Of a stretch of DNA of 64,000 bases, positions 1-8,241 are shown piece by piece. The position numbers were made by a program, and so were the translations under genes. Numbering within the stretch: the first letter of the stretch is position 1; every line of letters begins with the position of its first letter. The stretch is from Paenibacillus silagei (GTDB lineage: Bacteria; Bacillota; Bacilli; Paenibacillales; Paenibacillaceae). Location of the stretch: assembly GCF_017874735.1 (NCBI RefSeq), contig NZ_JAGGLV010000029.1, forward strand, positions 1 to 64,000. Direction: 5' to 3'. The notes under the pieces are model-generated. The model did not search any database, was not told the DNA's origin, and saw nothing but the letters and a program-made list of their open reading frames with translations.

Positions 1-56
1 AGCATCTTAGGCGGTTAGAATCCATGTAGATTAGACCGTTTCCATTCATCCCCCAC

Positions 57-521
57 TTAAAGAAGATGGGAGAATTCTGTCAACTGAGGGTTAAATGTAG
101 TTATACTTGCTTTTGTATGCTGCTGGTACCAGGCATCATAAGTGTTCCCGCGTTTTTCAATACGTTTTTTAATTGTGTTTTCGGATGCTAAGAGACAAAA
201 ATGAAAAACTTCTCGATCCATACTTTTAAAACCGTTGTAAATGTATTCGAAATTCACAGCTTTGTATATTGTCATAGGAACAATAAGATGTTTCTTGTAC
301 TTCTTCAATAATTCTTGAGCTGTCTTTACAGCAAGTATTCTCCATAATTCTATATCCTGAAAATCATCAGTTAGTTCCTCTTCATCTTCTGTAATGATCT
401 TTCTTAACATATATCCAACTTCCTCAGGATCATAAATCATGCTATTTGGAATTAAGGGTTGAAGCCTTTGAGCAGTCGTAGTCTTACCAGAGCCAAATGC
501 TCCGTTAATCATAATAATCAA
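57..521 (-). CDS. TmrB-like P-loop ATP-binding protein, probably truncated
   Basis: The N-terminus carries a Walker A motif (NGAFGSGKT) directly after the start. The segment LIVPMTI in mid-protein is typical of the TmrB family (tunicamycin resistance ATP-binding protein of Bacillus). The family is usually near 195 residues, whereas this ORF stops after 154. In the +1 frame just before the stop, reading continues as NSPIFFKW and stays open to the window edge. TmrB proteins have an SPIF segment at about this place, so a frameshift is possible. The start overlaps no neighbour, and RidA lies 36 bp upstream on the same strand. Family call is fairly safe; whether the gene is functional is open. Confidence 0.7.
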   Translation of the reverse strand: MIIMINGAFGSGKTTTAQRLQPLIPNSMIYDPEEVGYMLRKIITEDEEELTDDFQDIELWRILAVKTAQELLKKYKKHLIVPMTIYKAVNFEYIYNGFKSMDREVFHFCLLASENTIKKRIEKRGNTYDAWYQQHTKASITTFNPQLTEFSHLL

Positions 522-556
522 GTGATCACTCCTGGATTCATAAATAAGTTGATTAT

Positions 557-1015
557 TTACTCCTCAACCTCAAATATAGAATCAATAATAATTGGAAGAT
601 TGTCTCTAACCGAAACAGCTCCAAAGACTGAACGGGCATGGATACCTTTTTCTCCGAAAACATCCAGCATCAGATCAGAACAGCCATTTAACACTTTATG
701 ATGTTCTTCAAAATGAGCGACCGCATTCACAAAACCCTGAATTTTAACCACTCGTTTCACTTTATCCAGTGTATCTAAAGCTGTTTGTAGTACAGCCAAA
801 ATCTCAATCCCCGTTTGCCGGGCAAACTGATAACCTTCTGCGGTGGTATACTCCTGACCTAACTTACCTTTAGGCGTACCAGCAGGTCCTTTGCCTGAAA
901 CGAACAATAACCCGTTTACTTTTACGAAGTTTGCATACTTAGCTGCCGGTTCGCTTGCATGGGGGAGAACGATTCCTAATGTTGCTAATCTACTAGCCAC
1001 TGTTTGATCAGTCAT
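557..1015 (-). CDS. RidA/YjgF family protein
   Basis: A 152-residue protein of the RidA (YjgF/YER057c/UK114) superfamily, which hydrolyses reactive enamine/imine intermediates. Visible family features are the central strand FVSGKGP, the segment VVKIQGFVNA, and the C-terminal block ARSVFGAVSVRDNLPI with the conserved Arg that binds the substrate carboxylate. Length fits the longer RidA subgroup. It precedes the TmrB-like gene on the same strand and may be cotranscribed with it. The precise substrate cannot be read from sequence. Confidence 0.85.
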   Translation of the reverse strand: MTDQTVASRLATLGIVLPHASEPAAKYANFVKVNGLLFVSGKGPAGTPKGKLGQEYTTAEGYQFARQTGIEILAVLQTALDTLDKVKRVVKIQGFVNAVAHFEEHHKVLNGCSDLMLDVFGEKGIHARSVFGAVSVRDNLPIIIDSIFEVEE

Positions 1016-1062
1016 TTTTCAATCTCCTCACTCATTAGATTTGGAAAAATTAAAGCAAGGTA

Positions 1063-1272
1063 TCAGGGTGTGCCGTACTTCTCTACAAATTCTTTGATTA
1101 ATTCATCCCTTTTTTCTTTTCCAACAAGAATCCAAGTTTCATTTTGAAGCCGAGTTGATATTAACATTTTTGCAGTATTAATTCTTAAGTTTTTACTAAA
1201 AGGTGTTAAGGCCAGAGAACAGAAAAGTATAACCAGGACTGCAATTCCTAAAACCGTTCATTTTAAATTCAT
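1063..1272 (-). pseudogene. Small membrane-protein ORF with in-frame TGA at codon 5
   Basis: An ATG at 1272 is preceded by a good ribosome binding site (GAAGGAAGGG). The frame reads MNLK, then TGA (1258-1260), then stays open for 64 more codons. The first part is hydrophobic (VLGIAVLVILFCSLAL) and the end is charged (ELIKEFVEKYGTP). The arrangement of start, one transmembrane segment and soluble tail suggests a real small gene with one nonsense mutation; TGG would restore it. No homolog is recognised. It fills most of the gap between RidA and the TetR gene. Confidence 0.5.
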
Positions 1273-1356
1273 GATTCTTCCCTTCCTTCGTATGCCGTTC
1301 TATGTACTTAAGCAAGGACAATCCTCCTCATCATATCATTGTTGTATTTTAACATA

Positions 1357-1908
1357 TTAAGGAATCACCGTCGTCCCAATCCCATTAGTAAATAGGGTAT
1401 CTATCAGCTTGACCAATTCTTCCGACGACAGATCCTTGTCATTCCGTATCCACAGGCGAAACATCGACATTAGTGTGGATATGTAAAACTCAATGATATA
1501 GGGTGCTAAAGCTTCATTTGCCGGAAGGTCGACAATTAATCGCTCAAAAGGAATTTCTCTTTTCAGACGTTCAATAAAACGAACAGAACCATAGTCGCCC
1601 AAGAGGGCTTTCAGGATTGAAATTTCCTCTGCGTTCTCCAGACATTGAAGTGCGTCTTGGAAGGTATGTGTGGAGAATTCTCTGCTTGCCATTTCCTCTT
1701 TAATGGATCTAAAAACACGCTCTTCAACATTGTCCAACAACTCATAGATATCCGTAAAGTATTGATAAAAGGTGCTGCGGTTATATCCTGATCGCTTTGC
1801 GATCTCTTGGATGGTTATTTTTTCAATGGGTTTCTGGCTATATAAATCGCAGAATACATTGATGAAGGTTTGTCTTGTTTTATCCGTAATTTCAGGTTGC
1901 TTATTCAT
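1357..1908 (-). CDS. TetR/AcrR family transcriptional regulator
   Basis: The N-terminal helix-turn-helix is clear (ITIQEIAKRSGYNRSTFYQYF), about residues 27-47, followed by a variable helical ligand domain; total about 183 residues. I chose ATG at 1908 because GGAGG stands 7 bases before it; an upstream in-frame start adds eight residues without a better site. The gene is divergent from a ketopantoate-reductase-like gene, and a 25-bp inverted repeat lies between them (1996-2020). It is therefore probably the local repressor of itself and/or that gene. Confidence 0.88.
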   Translation of the reverse strand: MNKQPEITDKTRQTFINVFCDLYSQKPIEKITIQEIAKRSGYNRSTFYQYFTDIYELLDNVEERVFRSIKEEMASREFSTHTFQDALQCLENAEEISILKALLGDYGSVRFIERLKREIPFERLIVDLPANEALAPYIIEFYISTLMSMFRLWIRNDKDLSSEELVKLIDTLFTNGIGTTVIP

Positions 1909-1964
1909 TATTGGCCTCCAGTTTCTGTACACCGATTACACGACAAATTTTAAAAATCTGATGG

Positions 1965-1993
1965 TTGATGGTCCTATAGCGCTTCTATACAAT
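1965..1993 (+). promoter_or_regulatory. Promoter of the ketopantoate-reductase-like gene
   Basis: TTGATG at 1965-1970 and TACAAT at 1988-1993 are separated by 17 bp, a reasonable sigma-A promoter. The start point would fall at the left end of the palindrome at 1996-2020, so a repressor there would block initiation. Confidence 0.55.
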
Positions 1994-1995
1994 AA

Positions 1996-2020
1996 ATTAT
2001 ACAACACGTTGTTGGATAAT
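1996..2020. promoter_or_regulatory. Palindromic operator for the divergent TetR regulator
   Basis: The arms ATTATACAACA and TGTTGGATAAT are separated by three bases and differ at one symmetric position only. Size and position, just downstream of the -10 box and between divergent genes, fit a TetR-family operator. Confidence 0.65.
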
Positions 2021-2055
2021 CAACAAGGATTAATATATAGGCTCAGGAGGCTAAT

Positions 2056-2994
2056 ATGAGAATTTTATTTTTCGGCAGAGGTGTCATATCGGTCCAGTAT
2101 GCTTGGGCGATGGAACAGGCAGGACATACAGTGGAGTTCTACGTTAGACAAGGGAGAAAAGAAACCTTCGGCAGCAGCATCGAGCTTGAAATGTGGGACG
2201 CACGAAAGGGGAAGCAGCTCGTCAAAGAAAACTGGAACGTTACATTGCATGAGAAAATCAGTCCCGGTTATGACCTCATTATTGTGAGTGTCAACACGGA
2301 GCAGCTTCCGGCAGCAGCACAACTATTATCGGCAGTTGCCGGGAGCACGCCTATCCTCATCTTCAATAACCTTTGGCAGGATTTGAAATCATCGATCTCG
2401 CCCCTGTCTATGAACAATGTGGTCTTTGGATTCCCGGGAGGCGGCGGTGGCATTGAGGACAACAGGCTTAGAGGCGGCTTTTTAAAAATGCTGTTTCTGG
2501 AGCAGCCACGGGCAGGCACTGAAGCTATTAACAACAAGGTCAAAGTGCTATTGGAAAGTGCCCATTTTAAAATTCGTTGGATCAAGGATATGCAGAACTG
2601 GCTCTGGAATCACTTCGCCATGAATGCGGCAATGGAAGCCGAGGTGTTGAGACTGGGAAGTTTTGCGGCAGTCTTGGATCATAGCGACTCCTTCGCAAAT
2701 GTTGGCAGGAGTATGAGGGAGATGATTCCGGTAATAAAAGCCAGAGGCGGAAAAGCTGATGCGACTTCTCTGCTGCTGACTAAGATCCCGCCGGCACTTC
2801 TCGGCACGCTGTTTAACAAGCTGGTTTTTGCAAAGGGCAGCTTAGCACGGCTTTTCATGGAATACAACAATAGCAGAGCAGGCTTTGCGATACATGAAGT
2901 TGTGCGGGAAGCGAAAAAATTAGGTATAGCGTTGCCTCGGCTTGCTGCGGCTTTGGAAAACAGTGGGCAACACAAAGAAGACGTATCGGGATAA
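2056..2994 (+). CDS. Ketopantoate reductase-like (ApbA/PanE) NAD(P)-dependent dehydrogenase
   Basis: A 312-residue protein beginning with a Rossmann-type strand (MRILFFGRGVISVQYA), followed by VEFYVRQGR, as in the ApbA/PanE family. The second half is helical (WLWNHFAMNAAMEAE and onward), like the PanE C-terminal domain. AGGAGG stands 6 bases before the ATG. The glycine motif is GRGVIS rather than GAGAIG, and the gene sits alone under a TetR gene. A role in pantothenate synthesis is therefore not certain; it may reduce another 2-oxo acid or be an efflux- or stress-linked paralogue. Confidence 0.75.
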   Translation: MRILFFGRGVISVQYAWAMEQAGHTVEFYVRQGRKETFGSSIELEMWDARKGKQLVKENWNVTLHEKISPGYDLIIVSVNTEQLPAAAQLLSAVAGSTPILIFNNLWQDLKSSISPLSMNNVVFGFPGGGGGIEDNRLRGGFLKMLFLEQPRAGTEAINNKVKVLLESAHFKIRWIKDMQNWLWNHFAMNAAMEAEVLRLGSFAAVLDHSDSFANVGRSMREMIPVIKARGGKADATSLLLTKIPPALLGTLFNKLVFAKGSLARLFMEYNNSRAGFAIHEVVREAKKLGIALPRLAAALENSGQHKEDVSG

Positions 2995-3043
2995 GAGTGG
3001 TTTAAGATATTTATCGAAACAGAGTAATTCTGAGTTCAATCCA

Positions 3044-3067
3044 CGCACTCTACACACGTAGAGTGCG
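3044..3067. terminator. Perfect 10-bp hairpin downstream of the PanE-like gene
   Basis: CGCACTCTAC and GTAGAGTGCG form perfect arms around a 4-nt ACAC loop. There is no T-run, so it is a candidate transcript-end stabiliser rather than a classical terminator. Confidence 0.4.
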
Positions 3068-3114
3068 ACTGCATCCAAATTAACAAATACATAAACACAA
3101 CACACTACAAAATA

Positions 3115-3165
3115 AGCCGGACCGCATACTTATGAATGCAGGCCGGCTATCTCTGTTTCCTTTAC
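3115..3165 (+). terminator. Probable terminator of the PanE-like gene
   Basis: AGCCGG at 3115 pairs with CCGGCT at 3143-3148, with further pairing of GCAT and ATGC inside. A pyrimidine-rich stretch follows (CTCTGTTTCCTTT). Confidence 0.45.
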
Positions 3166-3209
3166 TTGACTAGGACCTCAGCGTGGTGCTCTCTTCCACT
3201 CTTCCAAGT

Positions 3210-3385
3210 GGACTCAGAGGCCCTTATTTCCGAAAAATCCAACTTTTCCAGCATTCGCGGACTACAGGGCGCTTATTGATGGATATGCCACCTGAAAACG
3301 CCTCGCAGAGAGACAATAAGCGCACTACAGTCCGCCTAGCCGCAAAAAACAAGGTTTGTTTAAAAATAACGGCCCTCAGGTCCGC
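3210..3385. repeat. Four-unit palindromic intergenic repeat, copy 1
   Basis: Four related units begin with GCGGACTCAG-like sequence and end with CTTATT. Two are on the plus strand (3210 and 3257) and two on the minus strand (ending at 3335 and 3385), so the whole folds as nested imperfect hairpins. The inner pair matches over about 22 bases with three mismatches. A second copy with the same ++-- order lies at 33419-33599. No protein is encoded. The element fills most of the gap between the PanE-like gene and the end of the polyketide cluster. Confidence 0.75.
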
Positions 3386-3517
3386 GAAGGAGCATGGAGC
3401 AGCAGAGTTGGGTAACCAGACGGGTTCGCTCCCTCAACAAGCGTATTTCTCAAGAGCCTTACGCCGCCGCCCCTCCAATCCCCCACGAAGCGCCTCATCC
3501 CGCCCCCGCTCCCCCAT

Positions 3518-4324
3518 CTAAGCATTCATCAACACCTGAATGCGCTCCACATCCTGGCTGAATTTCTTCGCCAGGCGGGCTTTGCCGAGGTTGGACTTCA
3601 CGATCTTCTGCATCCGCTTGTCATCCGTTACTGCGAACTTGGCGAGCATGCGGAAGCCTTGCTCGGGGGCGCGTTCCACAAAGACGCTGAGTGCGTACTC
3701 CAAACCTTTGGAGAGAACGCGGAATTCTTCCGCGCCGTAGCGGGTCTGTCCGGCGGCAATCTGGTCCAGGATCTCCTCAGACAGCTCCAGCGCATACAGG
3801 ACATTGGCCTGCTCCTTCAGCATCGGCGGGTGGGCCAGGGCAGCAACGAAGGCCCGCTGCTCCAGCGCGTTAGCCGTGTCTTTCATGCCATCGAACAAGG
3901 TTCGGAGCGCGCCGAAGTCCTGCTCCCCGATGCGCTGCAGCGCCATCGCTGCCGCCTCGCGCATCCGCCAGCGGGCGTCATTCATCGCCGCCCGGCAGCG
4001 CTCCAGAATGGTCTCCTGGCGGGCAGGCTCCGCATAGCGGTAATAGCTGCCCATCGCCTGGAGCGCGCAGAACGGCAGGAACTCGCGGGGATCATCCGTC
4101 GGCGCTTCCGCCTCCGTCTTGCCGGTCCACTCCACAAGCAGCTCCCAGGCTTCGCTGGCCACCCAGTCCGATGCGAAAGCATCCGCGAAGGTGGAAGCCG
4201 CGCCCAGATTCGCCCGGGGTCCCGGCAGGTTCGACTCGCCCATGAGACGCTGCTCCAGTTCCCCGAACCTCCCGGCCTCCTGAAGATCCTCATAGAAGAC
4301 GTTTTTGGTTACTTTACTATTCAT
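3518..4324 (-). CDS. HEAT-like helical repeat protein, last gene of the cluster
   Basis: A 268-residue, Ala- and Glu-rich, all-helical protein. Segments such as RWRMREAAAMALQRIGEQ and GFRMLAKFAVTDDKRMQKI recur at intervals like HEAT or DNA-alkylation-repeat helices. No catalytic motif is visible. GGAGGGG precedes the ATG, and the preceding radical SAM gene ends 16 bp upstream, so it is probably cotranscribed with the polyketide cluster. It could be a scaffold or a protein unrelated to biosynthesis; no function is assigned. Confidence 0.6.
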   Translation of the reverse strand: MNSKVTKNVFYEDLQEAGRFGELEQRLMGESNLPGPRANLGAASTFADAFASDWVASEAWELLVEWTGKTEAEAPTDDPREFLPFCALQAMGSYYRYAEPARQETILERCRAAMNDARWRMREAAAMALQRIGEQDFGALRTLFDGMKDTANALEQRAFVAALAHPPMLKEQANVLYALELSEEILDQIAAGQTRYGAEEFRVLSKGLEYALSVFVERAPEQGFRMLAKFAVTDDKRMQKIVKSNLGKARLAKKFSQDVERIQVLMNA

Positions 4325-4339
4325 CTCAGTACCCCTCCA

Positions 4340-5638
4340 TCATTTTGGAAAAGCCATCTTGATCTGCTCCTCGCAGAACTCCTTACATACATTGTTGCCC
4401 CAGAACAACCCGTGGAAACGCGTGAGCGCAATCGTGTCCTCGCGGATCTCCACCAGCCCTTCCTTCACGAACTTGTCAAACAGCTCGGGGAAATGCTCCT
4501 CCGGGAAAACGCCGAATTTGCGGCGGAACTGCTGGCGGTCAATCGCTGTACGGCGCAAGCCCATCGCCAGGAACTGGTTGGGCAGATCCTCTGCCTTCAC
4601 TTCGTAGCCTAAAGCAATGGGCAGGTCGCCGGATGTAATCTTTTTCACATATTCAGGGAGTAATTTCACATTCTGGTAGGCATACCCGCCCACATCGCCG
4701 AACGCCCCCAGTCCCACAGAGAGCAAGTCCAGGTAATCGTCAAAATGCTTGCGGCTATACACATGATGGCCTCCCGGCCGGACGAAATCATAAGTCGATT
4801 CCACCGAATAGCCCTGCGACTCCAGATAACGGCAAGCCTCTATATACATCTGCTGCTCCAGCTCAAGTCCGCCGCAGGCCGGAAGCTCGCCGCTGGCAAT
4901 GCGCTTCGCCAGACCGAAGCCGGGAATAATCTTCAGCGGAAACAGCGTGACATGACCGATGTCCAGCTCCACTACCTTCGCCAGATCCTCAAGCCATTCC
5001 TGCATCGTCTGGCCCGGCAGATTGTACATCAGGTCCAGGCTGACGTTCGCGATGCCCGCCTCTCTGGAATCCTGAATCGCCCGCAGGGAATCCTCCCCGG
5101 TCTGAAGCAGCCCAAGACGTCTGCCCAGCTCATCGTTGAACGTCTGCACCCCTAGACTGATCCGGTTCACCCCAAGCGCCTGAAGCAGCTTCAGCTTGGC
5201 AGCGGTGAACGAGGCGGGATTGCCCTCGAATGTGATCTCTTCGATATTATGCATAGGAAGTGTAGCCTGTAGCTGCTCGAATAATGCGGTAATCTCTTCC
5301 TCGTCCAGCACGCTTGGCGTCCCGCCGCCGATATATAGCGCCTCCACTGAGCAATTGCGGATCTGCGGCGTCATCCCATACATCTCCAGCTCGCGGAACA
5401 GTGCAGCCAGATAATCCTTGCGGGCTCCCTGCTCGTTGAACGCCTTGGGGTACGGGCAGAACGGGCAGATCGAGTCACAGAAGGGAATATGTACATAGAC
5501 CAGTTTGGAGCTTGCCGCGGCTTGATTCAAGTTCATGAGTGACGGCAGCCGTTTGCTGTCCTCTGGCGACACCGGTGTGTTCCCCATGGGATAGTGCCCT
5601 ATCCCGATCTCCCGGAACGGGTACACAGGTTTGTTCAT
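4340..5638 (-). CDS. HemN-like radical SAM enzyme (first of three)
   Basis: A radical SAM protein of about 432 residues with C54xxxC58xxC61 (HIPFCDSICPFC), the SAM-binding GGGTPS, and FEGNPAS, SLGVQTF and DLMYNLPGQT as in HemN/HemW-type enzymes. The fourth Cys of true HemN is absent. The C-terminus has GLFWGNNVCKEF, shared in form with the other two cluster paralogues. I chose ATG 5638 because GGAGGAAGG stands just before it, inside the end of the upstream B12 radical SAM gene. HemN-like enzymes in natural-product pathways methylate, cyclopropanate or rearrange; the exact reaction here is unknown. Confidence 0.85.
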   Translation of the reverse strand: MNKPVYPFREIGIGHYPMGNTPVSPEDSKRLPSLMNLNQAAASSKLVYVHIPFCDSICPFCPYPKAFNEQGARKDYLAALFRELEMYGMTPQIRNCSVEALYIGGGTPSVLDEEEITALFEQLQATLPMHNIEEITFEGNPASFTAAKLKLLQALGVNRISLGVQTFNDELGRRLGLLQTGEDSLRAIQDSREAGIANVSLDLMYNLPGQTMQEWLEDLAKVVELDIGHVTLFPLKIIPGFGLAKRIASGELPACGGLELEQQMYIEACRYLESQGYSVESTYDFVRPGGHHVYSRKHFDDYLDLLSVGLGAFGDVGGYAYQNVKLLPEYVKKITSGDLPIALGYEVKAEDLPNQFLAMGLRRTAIDRQQFRRKFGVFPEEHFPELFDKFVKEGLVEIREDTIALTRFHGLFWGNNVCKEFCEEQIKMAFPK

Positions 5639-5642
5639 TCTA

Positions 5643-6929
5643 TCAAGTCCTTCCTCCAATTGAATTCATAAGCATATCTTTATAGATGTGGCGTGATGCG
5701 GACAGAGCATCGGTGAGCAGGTCAGCGCTGTAGTCCTTGGACTGGTAGTAGGCTGGAAAAAGCAAGTTATCCTCAGCCCGGATCACCTGCTCCTGTAGAG
5801 CGATATGGTAGAGTGCGGTGTGAGGGTAGACACGAATGCCTTGGCTGGCCAGAATATACACAGGGTTCATCTGATTGACCACCTGGACCGTCTCTTGCAC
5901 CGTCTCCGCATCCTCTCCCGGCCCGCCGAACAGCAGCGATACCGAGTAGGGAAGCTGATAGTGTTCCAGCAGGTGTCCCAGCTTAACCAACTGCTCCGGG
6001 GTGAACTGCTTGCCCATCCGCCGGAGCATCTGCTGTGAACCTGAGTCGGCCCCGATGTCCACGAAGCGGCAGCCGTTCTCCTTCAGCGAGCGGATCAATT
6101 CCTCCGTAACATGAGCCGGGGTCAAGGCGCAGCTCCATTCCAGCGAGGGGCTTGTGCAGCCGATCAGCTTACAGAACTCCACCGTCTCCTCCACCTCATG
6201 ATTGAACACCCCGTCTACAAAAGTGATGTTATGCACCTGATAGTCATTCTCCAGGATCTTCATATCTTCACTGAACTGCTCCGCAGGAATCCGGCAGGCA
6301 CCGGCATTCATGTAGCCCTCCGAGCAATAGATGCAGTGCCGGCTGCAGCCTCTGGAGGCCTGGTAGCCCATCGAGGCTTTTTTGATGCGGGGGTTCGGGA
6401 TAAAATACTGCGGAGCGAACAGCGGCTTCGGCGGAATACGGCTGTACACCGGATGATAGGCGGGATCTGCATTACGTACCGTGCCTGTCTCCGGGGCCTG
6501 CCCCCGCTCGATCTCACGGGCCAGCCGCACCGCTTCCGCTTCGCCCCCGCTCCCTTTGATGCCGTAATCCGCCCCCAGCTCCTTCACCAGTTCGCCCGGC
6601 ATTACCAGCATTGCAGCCCCGCCAAGCAGTACCTTGGCTGAACTGCAGGTACGGCATACCTGCATGACTTGCTGTATAAAAGCGAGATAGCTCTCCGGCT
6701 GCTGGATCACCTGATTATCGATGTTGCGCACCGAGAGGCAGATCAGATCTGCTCCGTTAACCCGCAGCTCCTCGCGGAGCGCCTCCAGCGGCTCAGCCAC
6801 AAAAGCCAGATCCAGAAAGCGTGCCTTAAATCCGGCAGCCGTGAGGGCCGAGTAGACCATCCCCGCCCCGACAGGCAGGACCGGCAGCGGCTTCAGCAGC
6901 GTATTCGTAGACACCACCAGTATTCTCAT
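5643..6929 (-). CDS. B12-binding radical SAM enzyme (paralogue 1)
   Basis: A 428-residue protein. The N-terminal cobalamin-binding-type Rossmann domain (about 1-150) includes LSVRNIDN and LLGGAAM. A radical SAM domain with C195xxxC199xxC202 (GCSRHCIYC) follows, then DIGADSGS and LLFGGPGE typical of the BchE/methyltransferase-like class. The family performs cobalamin-dependent methylations, ring formation or, in BchE, oxygen-independent oxidation. The next upstream gene is a paralogue with the same layout, separated by 9 bp from the start used there, and the downstream HemN-like gene has its ribosome site inside this gene. Confidence 0.85.
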   Translation of the reverse strand: MRILVVSTNTLLKPLPVLPVGAGMVYSALTAAGFKARFLDLAFVAEPLEALREELRVNGADLICLSVRNIDNQVIQQPESYLAFIQQVMQVCRTCSSAKVLLGGAAMLVMPGELVKELGADYGIKGSGGEAEAVRLAREIERGQAPETGTVRNADPAYHPVYSRIPPKPLFAPQYFIPNPRIKKASMGYQASRGCSRHCIYCSEGYMNAGACRIPAEQFSEDMKILENDYQVHNITFVDGVFNHEVEETVEFCKLIGCTSPSLEWSCALTPAHVTEELIRSLKENGCRFVDIGADSGSQQMLRRMGKQFTPEQLVKLGHLLEHYQLPYSVSLLFGGPGEDAETVQETVQVVNQMNPVYILASQGIRVYPHTALYHIALQEQVIRAEDNLLFPAYYQSKDYSADLLTDALSASRHIYKDMLMNSIGGRT

Positions 6930-6955
6930 GCTTCACTCCACCCGCTCTTCCTCAT

Positions 6956-8239
6956 TCAAATGAACATCCAGTCCGGGTTGCGCTCCCGGTACGGCGCACA
7001 GATACTGTTCGCCTGCTCCAGGCTCAGCTTCGGGGACATGAAGAATTTCGGATGAAGCAGCTCATCCGGCTCCGGCGAACCTGCATAGCTGTACATATCG
7101 GTGGACGGCAGAATACGGATGCCGAACAAGCCGAAGATGCGCTGCACCGCAAGCTCCTCCATCAGCTCCAGCGTCTCGTGCAGGGTCTCCGGTGTCTCCT
7201 CCGGCCCCCCGATCAGCAGGCAGAAGCTGAAGTCCAGCGCCTGATCGCGGCAGAGCTGGACCACTGTCCGGATCTCGGCCTGCCGGAAGTTCTTCTTGAA
7301 CGACCTGAGACAGATATCGCTGCCTGAATCAATGCCGAACTCCACCTCCGTACACCCGGCCTGCCTAAGCAGCCCGGCGAATTCTGCCGTAAAGAACCGC
7401 GGATTCAGGAAGCAGCCCCAGGATAACGGAAGTGTCCGCCCGATCAGCTCCCGGCAGATTTCTTCGGCATGCTCCAGGGGATAGTTGAACACACTGTCCA
7501 CGAAATCAAATGAGCCGATGTCATACTGCACCACCATCTGCTCAATCTCATCGGCAACCCCCTTAGGCGACCGCAGGCGGACGGCCCGGCCCTCCAGTGA
7601 CGGGTAAGCACAATAGGTACAGCTTAGCGCACAGCCCCTTTTGGTCAATACATTATGACGGACCCTACGGTCCACATCATAGCTGTGCAGAAACCCGCTG
7701 CGGCTGGGAAAATACTCCTGATCCAGCTGTTCAGGCGCATACGGCGACCAGTAATTCCATTCCCCGGCCCTTGTCCTGAACATGAGCCCGCTTACTGCGG
7801 ATGGCACCTGCCCCGCTTCCAGCTGGCTAAGCAGCTCCACGATGCTGTCACAGCCGTCACCGACAATGCCGTAATCGGCTCCCGTCTCCTGCAGCCACTG
7901 CCGGGGCAGGAGCGAGAAGCCCGCCCCGCCCAGAATGATTCCGGCCCTGCTATTCCATTCCCGCACCCAATCCACCATCAAGCAGACCTGATCCACGAAG
8001 CTCCGGGGATATTGCATGCAGCAATTATCCAGGTTACGGATCGACAAGCCGATGTAATCGGGCGCATAGGCGTTAAGGTAATTCGTAACGGCCTCCCGGG
8101 TGTACTCCAGCTGAGTCATGTCCAGCATGCCTGCCTCCCAGCCGGAAGCGACAAGACTGGCGTGAATATAGCTAAGACCCAGCGGGAATACAGGGGGCCG
8201 CTTCTCCGTATTCGCCGAGATCAGCAGCACTCTGCCCAT
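6956..8239 (-). CDS. B12-binding radical SAM enzyme (paralogue 2)
   Basis: About 427 residues. The N-terminal cobalamin-type domain has LSIRNLDN and LGGAGFSLLP; the radical SAM motif C203xxxC207xxC210 is GCALSCTYC; FGIDSGSD and LLIGGPEET follow. The domain order and the LSxRNxDN motif match paralogue 1. Start ATG 8239 has AAGGGGGAG immediately upstream; the in-frame GTG six bases earlier overlaps that site and the stop of the hydrolase gene. Likely works on the same polyketide scaffold as the other radical SAM proteins. Methylation versus oxygenation cannot be told from sequence. Confidence 0.85.
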   Translation of the reverse strand: MGRVLLISANTEKRPPVFPLGLSYIHASLVASGWEAGMLDMTQLEYTREAVTNYLNAYAPDYIGLSIRNLDNCCMQYPRSFVDQVCLMVDWVREWNSRAGIILGGAGFSLLPRQWLQETGADYGIVGDGCDSIVELLSQLEAGQVPSAVSGLMFRTRAGEWNYWSPYAPEQLDQEYFPSRSGFLHSYDVDRRVRHNVLTKRGCALSCTYCAYPSLEGRAVRLRSPKGVADEIEQMVVQYDIGSFDFVDSVFNYPLEHAEEICRELIGRTLPLSWGCFLNPRFFTAEFAGLLRQAGCTEVEFGIDSGSDICLRSFKKNFRQAEIRTVVQLCRDQALDFSFCLLIGGPEETPETLHETLELMEELAVQRIFGLFGIRILPSTDMYSYAGSPEPDELLHPKFFMSPKLSLEQANSICAPYRERNPDWMFI

Positions 8240-8241
8240 GC

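Noticed and set aside
1258..1260. Selenocysteine codon
   Set aside because: No SECIS-like element or selenoprotein family; a nonsense mutation is simpler.
3659..4612. A 317-codon plus-strand open frame
   Set aside because: Antisense to the HEAT-like and HemN-like genes; composition fits a shadow.
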